Below, piece after piece: positions 13,643 to 14,937 of a DNA stretch of 14,937 nt. Position numbers and translations under genes: made by a program. Positions within the stretch are counted from its first letter, which is position 1. Each line of letters opens with the position of its first letter. The notes under the pieces were generated by a model. The model did no database searches. It saw only the letters and a list, made by a program, of their open reading frames with translations, and was not told where the DNA came from. Source of the stretch: an uncultured Hungatella sp. (GTDB taxonomy: Bacteria; Bacillota; Clostridia; Lachnospirales; Lachnospiraceae); the NCBI GenBank assembly GCA_910586845.1, contig CAJUJV010000083.1, forward strand, positions 1 through 14,937. Direction: 5' to 3'.

Positions 13643-14158
13643 ATGAATCAATTGATAATACAAAATGCCGAATGTCTCGCCACGCTGGTAGGAGTCGTTC
13701 TTTATGAACATCTGAAAGGCATCACGGCCTCTCTGGGTATCGGATTTGCAGCTCCCCTCTTTGGCATTGCCCTTACCGGCGCAGGCGTAATCATGACGCT
13801 GATTTCCAAAAAAGACTGGAGAGGAAAAGGAACGGCGCTGGCCATCCACGGAGTTCTCTGGCTTTTCAAGGGCCTGGTTGCCGGGATCGCCGGATTTGCA
13901 ATCGCCGGTTTTATCATTTATTACTGTTTCATGAGAGAGGGCAGGAACCAGAAACCGGAAGAGAGAAGAGAAATGACCATACAGCAGCTTCCGGCTTATC
14001 TTTATTCCGGCAGCATCTGCTACGGCCGCAGCACCGATTTCGGATGGGGAGTAGAGTATGTTAATGAGAGTGATCCTTCAGACAAGATCACCATCACCTC
14101 GATTATCGGTGCCACGGCCAGTGAAGTCAGTACCAATGCAGGCCATTTTTATTTCTGA
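13643..14158 (+). CDS. Two-helix membrane protein with soluble C-terminal tail, unknown function
   Basis: The 171-residue product has a short amphipathic N-terminus and two glycine-rich hydrophobic segments, about 28-54 and 67-95. The second carries closely spaced glycines (G77, G81, G84, G89) that could pack against another helix. A charged linker (REGRNQKPEERRE, 98-110) leads to a 60-residue soluble tail (MTIQQLPAYLYSGSICYGRSTDFGWGVEYVN...HFYF) rich in aromatic and polar residues. GGAGG (13627-13631) is 11 bases before the ATG. A four-codon frame ATG ATC TGG TAA (13632-13643) lies between and ends on the first A of this start (TAATG). The gene follows its neighbour by 20 bases. I do not recognise it; a holin-like role is conceivable from size alone but not supported. 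Confidence 0.68.
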   Translation: MNQLIIQNAECLATLVGVVLYEHLKGITASLGIGFAAPLFGIALTGAGVIMTLISKKDWRGKGTALAIHGVLWLFKGLVAGIAGFAIAGFIIYYCFMREGRNQKPEERREMTIQQLPAYLYSGSICYGRSTDFGWGVEYVNESDPSDKITITSIIGATASEVSTNAGHFYF

Positions 14159-14162
14159 TGCC

Positions 14163-14191
14163 TTGCATAGAGAAGAAACCTGTGATATGAT
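14163..14191 (+). promoter_or_regulatory. Sigma-A promoter for the PIN-like gene
   Basis: TTGCAT (14163-14168) and TATGAT (14186-14191) have a 17-base spacer, starting five bases after the preceding stop. The predicted start near 14198 leaves a leader of about 27 bases. Confidence 0.7.
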
Positions 14192-14224
14192 AGTCCCGAT
14201 GCCATATATGGTGAAAGGACTATC

Positions 14225-14833
14225 ATGGCCAGCAGAAAAGTTTATCTTGTGGACACCGAGAATGTGGGGACCGCATGGAAGGACATCCTGCCTCAGAAGA
14301 GCAGCAAGGATGTGATCATCCTTTTCTATACGGAACATTCGCCGGGCATCTCCTATATGGATCTGAACGTGATACGGGAGTATCCCATGTCCTTTGACAT
14401 GATCTTATGTTATCCGGGAAAGAACGGGCTGGATTTTCAGATGGTTTCCTATCTGGGCTATCTGATCAAGACAGCGCCCAAGTCCGAATACATCATCGTG
14501 TCCAATGACACAGGGTTCGACTCCGTGGTCAGGTTCTGGAGCGACAGGGAGATCGAGGTGTGCCGCAAGAGCAAATCGGAGCTGACAGCTCCCCAGAAGA
14601 GCGAAACAGAAGATGAGGATGTCAGGATCATGCTGAAAGAAGCATTATCGGAAACATACCACACCGAAGAGTATTTAGAAAAGATTCTCCAGATGATACA
14701 CAATTACAGCGTCAAACAGCTGCAGGGCCTGTATTTTGCCATGCAGAAAGAACTGGGAGCGGAGACCGGGATGGAGATCTACCGCCAGTTAAAGCCCCAG
14801 CTGAGAAATATTTATAAAAAGATACCAAAATAA
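14225..14833 (+). CDS. PIN/NYN-like domain protein, probable RNase
   Basis: The 202-residue product starts MASRKVYLVDTENVG, the first acidic motif of PIN/NYN-like nucleases (D10, E12, N13). GKNGLDFQMVSYLGYLI supplies D70, and YIIVSNDTGFDSVVRFW supplies D95 and D99. These acids would bind the divalent metal that drives RNA cleavage. The order VDxENV - NxLDFQ - SNDTGFD matches the PIN-like domain proteins common in Bacillota. Residues about 128-202 form a helical C-terminal region (charged linker SETEDED, then three helices) with no known motif; it may bind RNA or a partner. AAAGGA is five bases before the ATG. The gene has its own promoter and terminator, so it can be expressed apart from the upstream membrane genes. 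The fold is well supported; the RNA target is unknown. Confidence 0.85.
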   Translation: MASRKVYLVDTENVGTAWKDILPQKSSKDVIILFYTEHSPGISYMDLNVIREYPMSFDMILCYPGKNGLDFQMVSYLGYLIKTAPKSEYIIVSNDTGFDSVVRFWSDREIEVCRKSKSELTAPQKSETEDEDVRIMLKEALSETYHTEEYLEKILQMIHNYSVKQLQGLYFAMQKELGAETGMEIYRQLKPQLRNIYKKIPK

Positions 14834-14871
14834 TTGAATGAGACATATATGGCATCTCTTTTCTAAGTACC

Positions 14872-14897
14872 GAGACCTGTTACAGGTCTCTTTTTTT
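14872..14897 (+). terminator. Rho-independent terminator after the PIN-like gene
   Basis: GAGACCTG (14872-14879) pairs perfectly with CAGGTCTC (14883-14890) across a 3-base loop, followed by seven T residues (14891-14897). It lies about 40 bases after the stop codon. Confidence 0.92.
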
Positions 14898-14937
14898 GCC
14901 GGGAAGAAAGCCTGTTCTTGCCCTTTTGAGAAAAATA

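Overview
The window looks like chromosomal DNA of a clostridial Bacillota, most likely a Lachnospiraceae-type gut anaerobe. The basis is the gene order rex-acpS-nnr-alr-mazF, strong purine-rich ribosome binding sites, textbook sigma-A promoters with 17-base spacers, and protein sequences that read like clostridial orthologues. No RNA genes, insertion sequences or CRISPR arrays were seen.

Layout. Bases 2-2006 (+) hold two overlapping radical SAM genes: the end of a HemW/HemN-like protein (STM4012-like) and an STM4011-like radical SAM domain fused to a HAD-hydrolase domain. Convergent to them on the minus strand is a two-gene unit (1966-4170): an ABC-F ATPase followed by a 69-residue two-helix membrane protein. 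A 193-base divergent region carries one promoter facing each way. Bases 4364-8176 (+) form a tightly packed operon: Rex redox repressor, holo-ACP synthase, NAD(P)HX epimerase/dehydratase and alanine racemase. The nnr gene is broken exactly at its domain junction. A MazF/EndoA RNase follows with no antitoxin gene beside it. A separate promoter then drives a CNNM/CorC-type membrane protein with CBS domains plus a MATE exporter (8734-11483). YebC (11611-12339) has its own promoter and a strong terminator.

The last 2.5 kb is accessory in character. A 264-base gap holds a perfect 20-bp palindrome and a degenerate second copy placed just after a candidate -10 box. Three probably co-transcribed small membrane-protein genes follow: a zinc-ribbon/transmembrane protein, a six-helix protein, and a two-helix protein with a C-terminal soluble tail. 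Last comes a PIN/NYN-like nuclease gene with its own promoter and terminator.

How they may work together: the rex-alr block is housekeeping (redox sensing, ACP activation, nicotinamide repair, D-alanine supply). The 12.4-14.9 kb block is the best candidate for an undescribed system, since three of its four products match no family I know and its control region contains repeated operator-like sites. Its function is unknown to me.
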